Source: Zetaproteobacteria bacterium (lineage in GTDB: Bacteria > Pseudomonadota > Zetaproteobacteria > Mariprofundales > Mariprofundaceae). From it: 37,823 bases of DNA. Numbering within the stretch: position 1 is the first letter of the stretch; every line of letters starts with the position of its first letter. The DNA is taken from the NCBI GenBank assembly GCA_021545645.1, contig JAJRWP010000024.1, positions 1-37,823 on the forward strand. Direction: 5' to 3'. Below are positions 1-7,376 of the stretch, piece after piece. Both the position numbers and the translations under genes were made by a program. The notes beneath the pieces are model-generated. The model did not search any database and was not told where the DNA came from. It saw nothing but the letters and a program-made list of their open reading frames with translations.

Positions 1-118
1 CCTCTTCGCAGCTGCTTGCCGCCCCCAAAAATTCAATCAGCGCATACTTATCCATTGCCAACTCAAGACCTTTGAGTATACAGACATCATCATCAATTAA
101 GACAACTCCAAATGAGAT
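1..118 (-). CDS. Response regulator receiver domain, N-terminus only (cut by window edge); apparent ATC start
   Basis: The minus strand encodes a typical receiver-domain beginning: a hydrophobic beta-1 strand followed by three aspartates (VVLIDDD, the Mg-binding acidic pocket), then an alpha-1 helix. The remainder lies outside the window, so the output domain is unknown. The frame is closed upstream by TAG at 133-131, and no ATG, GTG or TTG lies before the beta-1 strand. A strong Shine-Dalgarno AGGAGG at 132-127 sits 8 nt before ATC at 118-116, so translation seems to begin at that non-standard codon and give (I/M)SFGVVLIDDD. The first standard codons, TTG at 61 and ATG at 55, would remove the acidic pocket. 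A sequencing error or start-codon mutation is the alternative. Receiver identity is fairly sure; the start is inferred. Confidence 0.7.
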   Translation of the reverse strand, partial: MSFGVVLIDDDVCILKGLELAMDKYALIEFLGAASSCEE

Positions 119-254
119 GGCGAACCCCTCCTAATCTGCGCTAACAAGCCTTGAGCCGACCCCAAACAGTTCAAGGCAACAACAAAAACCTGCCGCAGAT
201 GACACTTTCCTCAGTCTGTACTATGCAAGTCCCTGCACAGATTGAAAAGCCTTT

Positions 255-283
255 TTTACTGTCGGTCAGCAACTATTTATATA
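255..283 (+). promoter_or_regulatory. Possible sigma-70 promoter for the 213-aa gene
   Basis: A TTTACT (-35, 255-260), 17-nt spacer and TATATA (-10, 278-283) lie about 75 nt before the ATG at 360. Each hexamer matches four of six consensus positions, so this is a moderate candidate only. Confidence 0.35.
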
Positions 284-359
284 CCTCATATTCAGCTTCA
301 AATACAACCGCAAGCTACAAGCTGATGCAAATAACATCCGTTTCACGCAGCATACGCCA

Positions 360-1001
360 ATGAATACAAGTCGTGCCGCCGATAAAGTCGGAATCAAGCT
401 GCTGTTGCTTACTGTATTGGTCACTGTCGCTGTCTTCGCATGGACCAGCAGCCAATACAAAACGGATAACACGCATCGCGATACATGGGTGGATAGCACA
501 GGAAATTTGCATGTATTGGGCATTACCCTGCAAGAAACCACGCTGCGCCAAGCCGAATCCCTTTTGCAAAGCCGCAGCGACACCGCCCTATATATATATC
601 CACGCGAACATCCTTCCGCTGGCATGACATTGGAGGCATTTTTTCCGGCCATCGCCGATCATTCGAAGGTCATTCTGCTGCTTGATACGGACACCGACCT
701 ACTGCACGACATCGAAACCCGCGCCACGCGGCCACATTTATACCCGAATAAAGTCGCGCGCATGAATCTTTCGCCGCAAGATCATAAACTGGCGCAGCAA
801 CTCACGGTGCGCGAGTTAACATTGATTCCCAGCGTCTCGCTTAACAGAAAAAATATTGAAGCCCGCTTCGGCAAGGCCAATCGCGAAGAAACCCTGCCAG
901 ACGGCGGACTTAAACTGCTGTTCGCCGATCTGCAATTGGAAGCTGTACTGGCCGAAGATAAGGTAACACGTCTGCATTTTTCCAATCCTGCAAAGCACTA
1001 A
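360..1001 (+). CDS. Hypothetical membrane-anchored protein, 213 aa
   Basis: Function not recognised. The protein has a short basic N-terminus and one hydrophobic segment at about residues 11-28 (VGIKLLLLTVLVTVAVFAW), which looks like an uncleaved signal anchor, followed by a soluble domain that would lie in the periplasm. Around residue 175 it has a segment (ARFGKANREETLPDGGLKLLFADL) that reads like a small beta-rich lipoprotein-style domain. No clear Shine-Dalgarno precedes the ATG, but the hydrophobic start makes this the sensible choice. Its last 92 bp overlap, tail to tail, the 3' end of the SafE-like gene on the other strand. It stands alone on the plus strand beside the cbb3 assembly genes; no functional link to them is shown. 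Confidence 0.7.
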   Translation: MNTSRAADKVGIKLLLLTVLVTVAVFAWTSSQYKTDNTHRDTWVDSTGNLHVLGITLQETTLRQAESLLQSRSDTALYIYPREHPSAGMTLEAFFPAIADHSKVILLLDTDTDLLHDIETRATRPHLYPNKVARMNLSPQDHKLAQQLTVRELTLIPSVSLNRKNIEARFGKANREETLPDGGLKLLFADLQLEAVLAEDKVTRLHFSNPAKH

Positions 1002-1725
1002 CCAACACTGCGGAAGAAAGCATATCCGGCAATACCTGTTGCTGCACATGCCGCATATCGTGCATGCCAAGGCCGCGCAACATGGTCAGCACTGCGAGTG
1101 CAGCAACCAGTACTGCCGCGAATTTTAGCAAACGGGCGCGCGATGTAGCACTTATTTTACCTAAAACCAGCGGTGCCAACAGCATTGCCGGCACTGTGCC
1201 AAGACCAAAAAACAGCATCATTAAAAACGCATCCCAGACATGCGCAGATGCCACAGCCATCACCAACGCCGCATACACCAAACCGCAGGGCAACAAGCCG
1301 TTGGCCATTCCGAGTAACAACCAACCGCGCGAACGGGCATGCTGTGCGGCATGGCGTACAAGCCTGCCCAAGCCAAGGTAGCGATTCGCCGCCGCCGTGA
1401 TACGCGTCAAGGGATCGGGCAGCCAACCACCCAGATTCAACGCAAAAAACAGCATCGCCAGACCGGCAAATACCGCCAAGCTGCGCTGCAACCATGCACC
1501 GCCGATGCCGACCAGCCCCATACCGCCCAATCCGGCCAGTAAACCGAGCAAAGCATACGTCGCCACCCTTCCCGCCTGATAGGTGACAAGACCACGCCAC
1601 CAGATTGCCGGACGACTTAACGATAAAGCCGCCACAAGACCGCCGCACATGCCAATGCAATGCAAGCTACCGATAAAACCCATGCCCAACATCAGCCACA
1701 AGCTCTGCACGTCTACCTCAGCCAT
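910..1725 (-). CDS. SafE/DsbD_2-family membrane protein of the cbb3 locus
   Basis: Polytopic inner-membrane protein of about 271 aa, from the family annotated 'sulfite exporter TauE/SafE' or DsbD_2 (cytochrome c biogenesis transmembrane region). The diagnostic first-helix motif GSLHCIGMCGG, with its two cysteines, is near residues 18-28, and a second repeat has NGLLPCGLVYAAL. About six hydrophobic helices can be read. Members are often found next to ccoS in cbb3 clusters and are suspected to act in copper or thiol handling during oxidase maturation; that role is inferred from context. The gene follows ccoS in the same orientation. I chose ATG at 1725; TTG at 1740 is the alternative and neither has a good ribosome site. 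The 3' end overlaps the convergent 213-aa gene by 92 bp. Confidence 0.85.
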   Translation of the reverse strand: MAEVDVQSLWLMLGMGFIGSLHCIGMCGGLVAALSLSRPAIWWRGLVTYQAGRVATYALLGLLAGLGGMGLVGIGGAWLQRSLAVFAGLAMLFFALNLGGWLPDPLTRITAAANRYLGLGRLVRHAAQHARSRGWLLLGMANGLLPCGLVYAALVMAVASAHVWDAFLMMLFFGLGTVPAMLLAPLVLGKISATSRARLLKFAAVLVAALAVLTMLRGLGMHDMRHVQQQVLPDMLSSAVLVSALQDWKNADVLPYLRPVQLPIADRRTAV

Positions 1726-1752
1726 CGGAATGGAAATCAAACAAAGATTGCA

Positions 1753-1980
1753 TCATGCTTTCGGGCCGTCGTCGGCATCCGGTTTCTTCGTATCCGCATT
1801 GTTTGTGTCCCGATTGTTCACATTCAGCTTGTTTTCGCCTAAATCGTCGTCATCAAGAATGCGGTGCGCCGGGCCTTCCATATCATCGTATTGACCGCTA
1901 CGCACCGCCCAGAAGAAAACCAGCACACTGACCAAACCCAGCAAAATCATCCCCGGAATCAATCCGTAAATCACACTCAT
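1753..1980 (-). CDS. ccoS: CcoS, cbb3 oxidase assembly protein
   Basis: Small single-span membrane protein of 75 aa. CcoS is needed to put haem and copper cofactors into the cbb3 oxidase. The N-terminus (MSVIYGLIPGMILLG) starts a single transmembrane helix, followed by the family's FFWAVRSGQYDDMEGPAHRIL segment and an acidic DDDDLGENK stretch. The tail is long, polar and low-complexity (many N, D and K), beyond the usual family end. The ATG at 1980 is preferred over the in-frame ATG at 1986 because AGGAG (1991-1987) is 6 nt from the former and directly abuts the latter. The SafE-like gene follows downstream. CcoS is separated from ccoI by an oppositely oriented cytochrome c gene, so it needs its own promoter. 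Confidence 0.93.
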   Translation of the reverse strand: MSVIYGLIPGMILLGLVSVLVFFWAVRSGQYDDMEGPAHRILDDDDLGENKLNVNNRDTNNADTKKPDADDGPKA

Positions 1981-2089
1981 GCGCATCTCCTGTCGTCAGC
2001 AGGCAATTCAACACCAATGGCGCAGCGCTGCAAGCCCTAAGGCAGGGCATACCTTATATCAAACCCATAATCTTTACATGCGGTGGTGA

Positions 2090-2118
2090 TTGACATGCAT
2101 CGCCTATCTGTATATAAA
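2090..2118 (+). promoter_or_regulatory. Strong sigma-70-type promoter of the cytochrome c gene
   Basis: A perfect -35 TTGACA (2090-2095), a 17-nt spacer and TATAAA (2113-2118) precede the cytochrome c ATG at 2151, giving a leader of about 25 nt with TAGGAG as ribosome site. Confidence 0.8.
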
Positions 2119-2150
2119 TTGCATTCTAAATACATCTTATAGGAGTTCAT

Positions 2151-2528
2151 ATGAAAAAAACACTTCTGCTCATCTCATCCCTTGCCATCATGACAATCGG
2201 CTTAGCGGCAAATGCCGACGCCGGTCCGGAAAGCAGATGCAAGGGATGCCATACCTTCAATCAGGGCGGTAAACATAAAACAGGCCCGAATCTATTCGCT
2301 ATTGTCGGCAAAAAGGCAGGCAGCACGGACTTTAAAAAATACGGCAAATCACTGAAAAATGCCGACTGGGTCTGGGATGAAGACAATCTTAAAGCTTGGG
2401 TTTGCGACTCCAAAAAGGCCATCAAGGAACTAACCGGTGATGATCATGCCAAAACAAAAATGGGCAAGCAAAAGAAATGCGGCGACAAAGCTGAAGCCGT
2501 GGTTGCCTTTCTTAAAGGCCTGAAATAA
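2151..2528 (+). CDS. Periplasmic class I cytochrome c, 125 aa
   Basis: Small soluble monohaem cytochrome. A Sec signal peptide (MKKTLLLISSLAIMTIGLAANADA) probably ends at residue 24; the haem site CKGCH is at residues 30-34, followed by a GPNLFAIVGKKAGS segment typical of c2/class I cytochromes. The likely axial methionine is in KTKMGKQKK near residue 104. The mature protein is rich in lysine. It could carry electrons to the cbb3 oxidase encoded around it; this is inferred from position. The ribosome site TAGGAG is 6 nt before the ATG. It lies on the plus strand between ccoI and ccoS, so it interrupts the minus-strand assembly genes, and it has its own promoter and terminator. Two additional cysteines (VCDSKK and KKCGDK) outside the haem motif might form a disulfide. 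Confidence 0.92.
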   Translation: MKKTLLLISSLAIMTIGLAANADAGPESRCKGCHTFNQGGKHKTGPNLFAIVGKKAGSTDFKKYGKSLKNADWVWDEDNLKAWVCDSKKAIKELTGDDHAKTKMGKQKKCGDKAEAVVAFLKGLK

Positions 2529-2601
2529 AGCCAAGAGGCAGTTCAAAGCCGCAGCGCCCGCAACACCTAGCCCCGCAAAGTCTTCCCTCCCCCGGAAGTA
2601 A

Positions 2602-2631
2602 GGCGTCTGACTTCGGTCAGGCGTCTTTTTT
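2602..2631 (+). terminator. Rho-independent terminator of the cytochrome c gene
   Basis: A ten-pair stem (GGCGTCTGAC / GTCAGGCGTC, with T:G wobbles) closes a TTCG tetraloop at 2612-2615, followed by six T (2626-2631). The stop codon of ccoI on the opposite strand (2617) lies inside the hairpin. Confidence 0.92.
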
Positions 2632-5214
2632 ATGTTGCGACCTTTTTTGTCCTGCGGAACATGATACCGGGGCAACATATCGGCAGCGCCGCCGGATAAG
2701 CACCGCATTACCAATCACCAGCAACGAACTCACCGGCATGGCAATCGCCGCAAACACAGGCGTCACCAACGCCGCCATCGCCAAGGGAACCAGCAACAAA
2801 TTATAAGCCAGCGACAATCCGAGATTTTGACGCACTGTTTTCAATGTCTGCCGCCCGAGCATCAGCGCATACAATACCTTATCGATGTCCGAACTCATCA
2901 ACACGACATCGGCGGATTCCAACGACACATCGGCCCCGGAACCCATGGCGATACTGACATCGGCAACCGCCAGCGCCGGCGCATCGTTCACCCCATCGCC
3001 AACCATCAACACCTTTTTTCCCTGTTCGCGCAACTGCATCACCGCCTGCGCCTTTTCCTCAGGCAAGACCCCGGCCACCACCTGCATATCGCCAAGTTTT
3101 TGCTGCACACAGGCCGCCGCCTGCTCGGAATCACCGGTCAGCAAGCTCACGCCGATACCTTCGCGATGCAAAATTGCGACAACTTCCGCCGCCCCGTCGC
3201 GAAGTTTGTCCTGCAAATGAATAAAACCGGACAATTGCCCATCCACTGCCAGCCAAACGCAAATCCCCATATCCGCCTCAATACGCTGCCGAACACGCAG
3301 CTGGTCGGCAGTGAGCGAAATCCCGTTTTCCACCAATAAACGCGCATTGCCCAAACACAAAGATTTGCCCTGCACATCGCCGCGAACACCCATGCCGGGC
3401 ACGGATTGCAGGGCTGTTGCGGGTAGAAATTCCAACTTGCGCCGTTCCGCCTCATCGGTAATGGCACGCGACAAGGGATGCGGGAAATGCCGCTCTATCG
3501 CCGCCGCCAGTTGCAACACCTCGTCGCTACCCATATCTCCAAACACGGATGCGCATTCGATCACACGCATGCGCCCCTCGGTCAACGTCCCTGTTTTATC
3601 GAACACCACATGATCAATCTCGGACAATCGTTCCAGCGCCTCGCCGTTGCGCACCAACACCCCGGCGCGCGCGCCGACCCCCGAACTGACGGCAATGGCC
3701 ATCGGCGTTGCCAAACCGAGCGCACACGGGCAGGTGATAATCAACACCGCCGCCGCCGCAAGCAAAGCTGTATCGACATCTTGGCGCAACCAGTAAACAA
3801 AAGTTAGTGCGGCAAGACCAAGGGTGGCGGCGACAAACCACGGCACAATCCGGTCAGCCAGCCGTTGCACCCGCGCCTTGCTGCCCTGCGCGGCTTCGAC
3901 CAAATGAATGATGCGCGCCAGCATCGTACCGCCACCCACCTGCCGAACAACGACCACCAACGGCGCATCGAGATTCACCGTCCCCGCCGCCACCGCATCG
4001 CCTGTTTTTTTATGCACTGGCATTGATTCGCCGGTCAGCATCGATTCGTCGAGATGGCTCTCACCTTCCATCACCTCGCCATCGGCAGGCAGTTTATCGC
4101 CTGCGCGAACCAACACCCGGTCACCGGCAACAAGCTTGCGAATCGCCACCCGCTGTTCACCGTCCACTGTTAAAAGAGTGGCCATACGCGGCTGCAATTC
4201 CATCAAGCGCAACGATGCCGAAGAAGCATTCCTGCGCGCCAGCGCCTCCAGATAACGGCCAAGCAGAATTACGAACAAAAACGTCACCACGGTATCGAAA
4301 TACACATGCTCGCCGTGATTTATCGTCTGCCACAGGGAATAGGCGAAGGTTACCGACGCACCGATGGCAATCGGCAAATCCATACTCAGGCGCAAACGCA
4401 TCAAACCACGCCATGCGGAGCTAAGAAACGGCCCGCCGGAATACACCAGCACCGGCGTAGCGATGGCGAAGCTGACCCAATGAAAGAAATTCCGGTATTC
4501 GGCGCTGATGCTGGAAAATGCTCCGGCATACAGGGCGATGGAAATCCACATGATATTCATCGCCCCGAAAGCGGCAAAACCCATGCGGAAAAGCAGGCTG
4601 CGATTCTGCCGTTTCTGCTGCCCTTCGGCGGCTTCCTGATTGTACGGCAGTGCCGCATAACCGAGCGCCGCCAAGCGCTGCACAATCGCAGACAATTGCA
4701 CCTGCCCCGCTTTCCACACCACACGCAGCCGCTGGCGGGCCAGATTCACCTCGGCGAATTCAATGCCGGGCAGGGCTTTGAGTCCTTTTTCAATCAGCCA
4801 GATACAAGCTGCGCAATGAATTCCCTCAACCAGCAGCAGCGCTTCTCTGCGCCCGTTCGCATGCTGGAGAACCATATCCTGCTGCACTTCATGCAAATCG
4901 TATTGATCCATATCCGCAGGCATATCGGGTGGTGGTGTCAGTTCCGCTTCGCGTTGCTGTACGCGGGCATAAAAATCATCCAATCCGGCATCGTGAATCG
5001 CTTGACAAACATTAAGGCATCCGCTGCAACAAAAAGCATATTCCGTATCCGCCACCATGCCCCGGCAAGCCGTTGCACCGTCGGCGGACAGGCCGCAATG
5101 ATGGCAATCTGTCCCGCTTAGACAACCTGTCGTGCTTACGGGCGTGCTATCACTTTTCGACAAAAATTCGCTGGGCGGTATCGTATTGATGTTCGCCGGA
5201 AGAAATCTTGGCAA
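2617..5214 (-). CDS. ccoI: CcoI, copper-transporting P-type ATPase for cbb3 assembly
   Basis: Heavy-metal P1B ATPase of about 865 aa that moves copper across the inner membrane for cbb3 assembly (FixI/CcoI group). In order: N-terminal Cys cluster CHHCGL and FCCSGC typical of CcoI, a metal-binding domain with GIHCAACIW, transmembrane helices, the TGES actuator motif (LTGESMPV), the metal site ITCPCALGLATP, the phosphorylation motif DKTGTLT, the HP motif (HFPHPLS) and the hinge GDGVNDAPAL. All catalytic residues are present. The start is uncertain: TTG at 5214 (shown) overlaps ccoH by 65 bp, and TTG at 5163 would overlap by only 14 bp; both keep the Cys cluster. It follows ccoH in the same operon. 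The last codons lie within the terminator of the convergent cytochrome c gene. Confidence 0.95.
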   Translation of the reverse strand: MPRFLPANINTIPPSEFLSKSDSTPVSTTGCLSGTDCHHCGLSADGATACRGMVADTEYAFCCSGCLNVCQAIHDAGLDDFYARVQQREAELTPPPDMPADMDQYDLHEVQQDMVLQHANGRREALLLVEGIHCAACIWLIEKGLKALPGIEFAEVNLARQRLRVVWKAGQVQLSAIVQRLAALGYAALPYNQEAAEGQQKRQNRSLLFRMGFAAFGAMNIMWISIALYAGAFSSISAEYRNFFHWVSFAIATPVLVYSGGPFLSSAWRGLMRLRLSMDLPIAIGASVTFAYSLWQTINHGEHVYFDTVVTFLFVILLGRYLEALARRNASSASLRLMELQPRMATLLTVDGEQRVAIRKLVAGDRVLVRAGDKLPADGEVMEGESHLDESMLTGESMPVHKKTGDAVAAGTVNLDAPLVVVVRQVGGGTMLARIIHLVEAAQGSKARVQRLADRIVPWFVAATLGLAALTFVYWLRQDVDTALLAAAAVLIITCPCALGLATPMAIAVSSGVGARAGVLVRNGEALERLSEIDHVVFDKTGTLTEGRMRVIECASVFGDMGSDEVLQLAAAIERHFPHPLSRAITDEAERRKLEFLPATALQSVPGMGVRGDVQGKSLCLGNARLLVENGISLTADQLRVRQRIEADMGICVWLAVDGQLSGFIHLQDKLRDGAAEVVAILHREGIGVSLLTGDSEQAAACVQQKLGDMQVVAGVLPEEKAQAVMQLREQGKKVLMVGDGVNDAPALAVADVSIAMGSGADVSLESADVVLMSSDIDKVLYALMLGRQTLKTVRQNLGLSLAYNLLLVPLAMAALVTPVFAAIAMPVSSLLVIGNAVLIRRRCRYVAPVSCSAGQKRSQHKKDA

Positions 5215-5650
5215 TCAAATCCCACTTGCCCGGTTGCGGAAAACGCAACGAACCGACAAAAGTCCCCGAATCCGCATAGCTTAGTGTGGTGCGGAAATCG
5301 TCATCGGCATTGCTGGGCCGATAGGCATACAGGGTCACCTCGCCGGAATGTACCGGTTTGCCTTGATGATCAAGCACATACAAGCGGTAGGTTTGTGTCT
5401 GATTCAGTTTGGCATGCTGCGGTGCCAACAATTGCAAACGCCAAGCATTCACCGCCTCCTGTCGGCGGATTTTCTGATCGTGAAAATAGCTCTTTCCCTT
5501 TTCGTAATAATCCTTGACCACCAAGGCCGGTGGCGACCAAAAAGCATAACTGATAAACGCAATATTCACCGTTACAGTCACCGCAACCACAGCAAGCACA
5601 CCGCGCAACCACGGGTTTCTCAAATCGTCTTTAAGCTCATCGCTAAACAT
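5150..5650 (-). CDS. ccoH: CcoH/FixH, cbb3 oxidase assembly protein
   Basis: Inner-membrane protein of 166 aa needed for stable cbb3 assembly. One transmembrane helix lies at about residues 18-38 (VLAVVAVTVTVNIAFISYAFW), followed by the family motif PPALVVKDYYEKGKSY and a periplasmic beta-rich domain ending PQPGKWDLIAKI. The length fits FixH. ATG at 5650 follows a G-rich weak ribosome site. It sits 47 bp after ccoG and overlaps the start of ccoI, as is usual in ccoGHI operons. Confidence 0.93.
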   Translation of the reverse strand: MFSDELKDDLRNPWLRGVLAVVAVTVTVNIAFISYAFWSPPALVVKDYYEKGKSYFHDQKIRRQEAVNAWRLQLLAPQHAKLNQTQTYRLYVLDHQGKPVHSGEVTLYAYRPSNADDDFRTTLSYADSGTFVGSLRFPQPGKWDLIAKISSGEHQYDTAQRIFVEK

Positions 5651-5697
5651 CGCTCACCGCCTGTCCGGTTTTTTTATCGCCAATCATCCATAGCCGC

Positions 5698-7116
5698 CTA
5701 TTTTCTTGGACCAATAAATACCGTGCCCTTTTCGAGCCTGATCTTATCAGCAGGATCAACGCTCTCAAGCACAAAGCGAATCTTCGTGTCTTCCTTTTTT
5801 AACAACGACGGCATGGCGCGCAAATACACATGGAAGCGGTTGAGCTTGCCGGCATGCAAGACAATCTCGTCGCCATCATTCATCCTTATTTTGATGCTCG
5901 GCAGACCCGTCACACGCAAATGCAGATGCATATTCTTAGGCGTCTTGTTCACCGCCTTGATTGTGTATTTATTTTGGATGCTGCCGTCCGACATCTGCAA
6001 ATACAGCGGTTGCCGTTCATGCACAATAGACAATTCCACCGGCGGAATATGCGTCAAACCATAAGCAATGCCGAAAACAGCCAGCAGGAAAATCGTCGAA
6101 TAAGCCAACACCCGTGGACGCTTAAACAAGGGCGGCAAGCTTTCCCCGTCCATATCCTTGCGCGACGCATAGCGAATCAAACCCTTGGGCCGGCCTACTT
6201 TTTCCATCACCCCGTCGCAGGCATCAATGCACATACCGCAGGTGATACAGCCTTCATGCATGCCTTCGCGAATATCCACGCCGGTCGGGCAAACACCGAC
6301 ACAAAGATGGCAATCGACGCAATCGCCGCGCTCACTTGCCCCTTTACCTTTGATTTTACCGCGCGGTTCGCCGCGTTTTTTATCGTAGGTGGGCATAATC
6401 GTATCTTTATCGACCATCACACTCTGAATACGCGCATAAGGGCACAGCCAAAAGCACACCTGCTCACGCATAAAACCGGCAAATACATAAGTGCCGAAAA
6501 TAAACGACGCCAGCACCACCCAAGCCACCAACGGCGCATCCAGCGTCAAATAATCCACCCACAAGGCATAAACATCGGTAAAATACGCGGCAAAGGTGAC
6601 GCCGGTGAGAATGGCGATCAGCATCCACAGGCTGTGTTTGAATACTTTGAGGCGAATTTTACGGGCGTTCCACGGTGCAGCATCCAGCTTGCGGCGCTGA
6701 ATCGGATTGCCCTCGATTTTATCCTCCAACCATGTAAACCAATCGGTCCACACCGTCTGAAAACAGAAATAGCCACACCATACCCGCCCGGCCACCGCCG
6801 TAACGCCGAATAGGGTCATGGCCAGCAAAATAAGTACCAGCGACAACATCCAGATGTCCTGCGGCCAAATCGTGGCGGCAAAAAAATGAAATTGACGGCT
6901 CGGAATATCGAATAAAATAGCCTGCTGCCCGTCCCAGCGGAAATAAGGCATGATAAAATACAACAGCCACAACGATCCGGCATACCATTTAAAACTGCGA
7001 AACCAGCCGCCGATACGTTTGGCATGAATCGTCTCGCCACCGGTATTGACATGCCAGTGCGCCGCTTCTTCATAAATATCTTCAAGATTGGCTTGCTGTT
7101 CGTTTGTATTATCCAC
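5698..7116 (-). CDS. ccoG: CcoG/FixG, cbb3 accessory 4Fe-4S protein
   Basis: Membrane-bound ferredoxin-like protein of 472 aa. CcoG is reported to act in copper reduction or delivery for the cbb3 oxidase. Transmembrane helices occupy the first half. Two cysteine clusters typical of 4Fe-4S sites follow at about residues 250-290 (CVDCHLCVGVCPTG and CITCGMCIDACD). The C-terminal domain is a periplasmic Ig-like fold of the IG_FixG type. Translation starts at GTG 7116 with AAGGAG five nt upstream. It heads the ccoGHI transcription unit, separated from the oxidase genes by a strong terminator. Confidence 0.95.
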   Translation of the reverse strand: MDNTNEQQANLEDIYEEAAHWHVNTGGETIHAKRIGGWFRSFKWYAGSLWLLYFIMPYFRWDGQQAILFDIPSRQFHFFAATIWPQDIWMLSLVLILLAMTLFGVTAVAGRVWCGYFCFQTVWTDWFTWLEDKIEGNPIQRRKLDAAPWNARKIRLKVFKHSLWMLIAILTGVTFAAYFTDVYALWVDYLTLDAPLVAWVVLASFIFGTYVFAGFMREQVCFWLCPYARIQSVMVDKDTIMPTYDKKRGEPRGKIKGKGASERGDCVDCHLCVGVCPTGVDIREGMHEGCITCGMCIDACDGVMEKVGRPKGLIRYASRKDMDGESLPPLFKRPRVLAYSTIFLLAVFGIAYGLTHIPPVELSIVHERQPLYLQMSDGSIQNKYTIKAVNKTPKNMHLHLRVTGLPSIKIRMNDGDEIVLHAGKLNRFHVYLRAMPSLLKKEDTKIRFVLESVDPADKIRLEKGTVFIGPRK

Positions 7117-7133
7117 TGTTGCTCCTTCGACCG

Positions 7134-7161
7134 TTTATACCACAAACCTCTATTTCACAAA
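7134..7161 (-). promoter_or_regulatory. Possible promoter of ccoGHI
   Basis: On the minus strand TTTGTG (7161-7156), a 16-nt spacer and TATAAA (7139-7134) precede ccoG, between its GTG and the upstream terminator. The -35 match is weak and the leader would be very short. Confidence 0.3.
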
Positions 7162-7178
7162 TTCATTCGTTTGGCAAT

Positions 7179-7206
7179 AAAAAGGGAGGTGCATAATGCA
7201 CCTCCC
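7179..7206 (-). terminator. Rho-independent terminator ending the ccoNOQP unit
   Basis: A perfect ten-pair inverted repeat (GGGAGGTGCA, 3-nt loop, TGCACCTCCC; 7184-7206) is followed on the minus strand by five T (7183-7179). The plus strand has no T tract, so it acts on leftward transcription after the 37-aa gene. Confidence 0.9.
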
Positions 7207-7228
7207 TCCCACAAATTGTTATGCTCAG

Positions 7229-7342
7229 CTAACTGGCATCATCCCCTTTGCCGATAATGACAAAGAAACGATATGCAAAGTAGATGAAAATCAGGATGGT
7301 TCCCATCAACGCGAGAATCGTACCAATCACCACAGCATCCAT
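7229..7342 (-). CDS. 37-aa single-span membrane peptide at the end of the cbb3 operon
   Basis: Begins MDAVVIGTILALMGTILI, has one hydrophobic helix (about residues 4-30) and ends with polar GKGDDAS. GGGAGG lies five nt before the ATG at 7342, the same ribosome-site style as ccoP. It lies 34 bp after ccoP and just before the operon terminator, so it is co-transcribed with the oxidase subunits. Size and topology resemble CcoM of Pseudomonas cbb3 oxidases and other tiny oxidase subunits, but I cannot claim homology. It is distinct from CcoQ, which is encoded separately here. Confidence 0.8.
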   Translation of the reverse strand: MDAVVIGTILALMGTILIFIYFAYRFFVIIGKGDDAS

Positions 7343-7376
7343 ATCAACCTCCCAAGATTTTTTCTTTGAAAATCAA

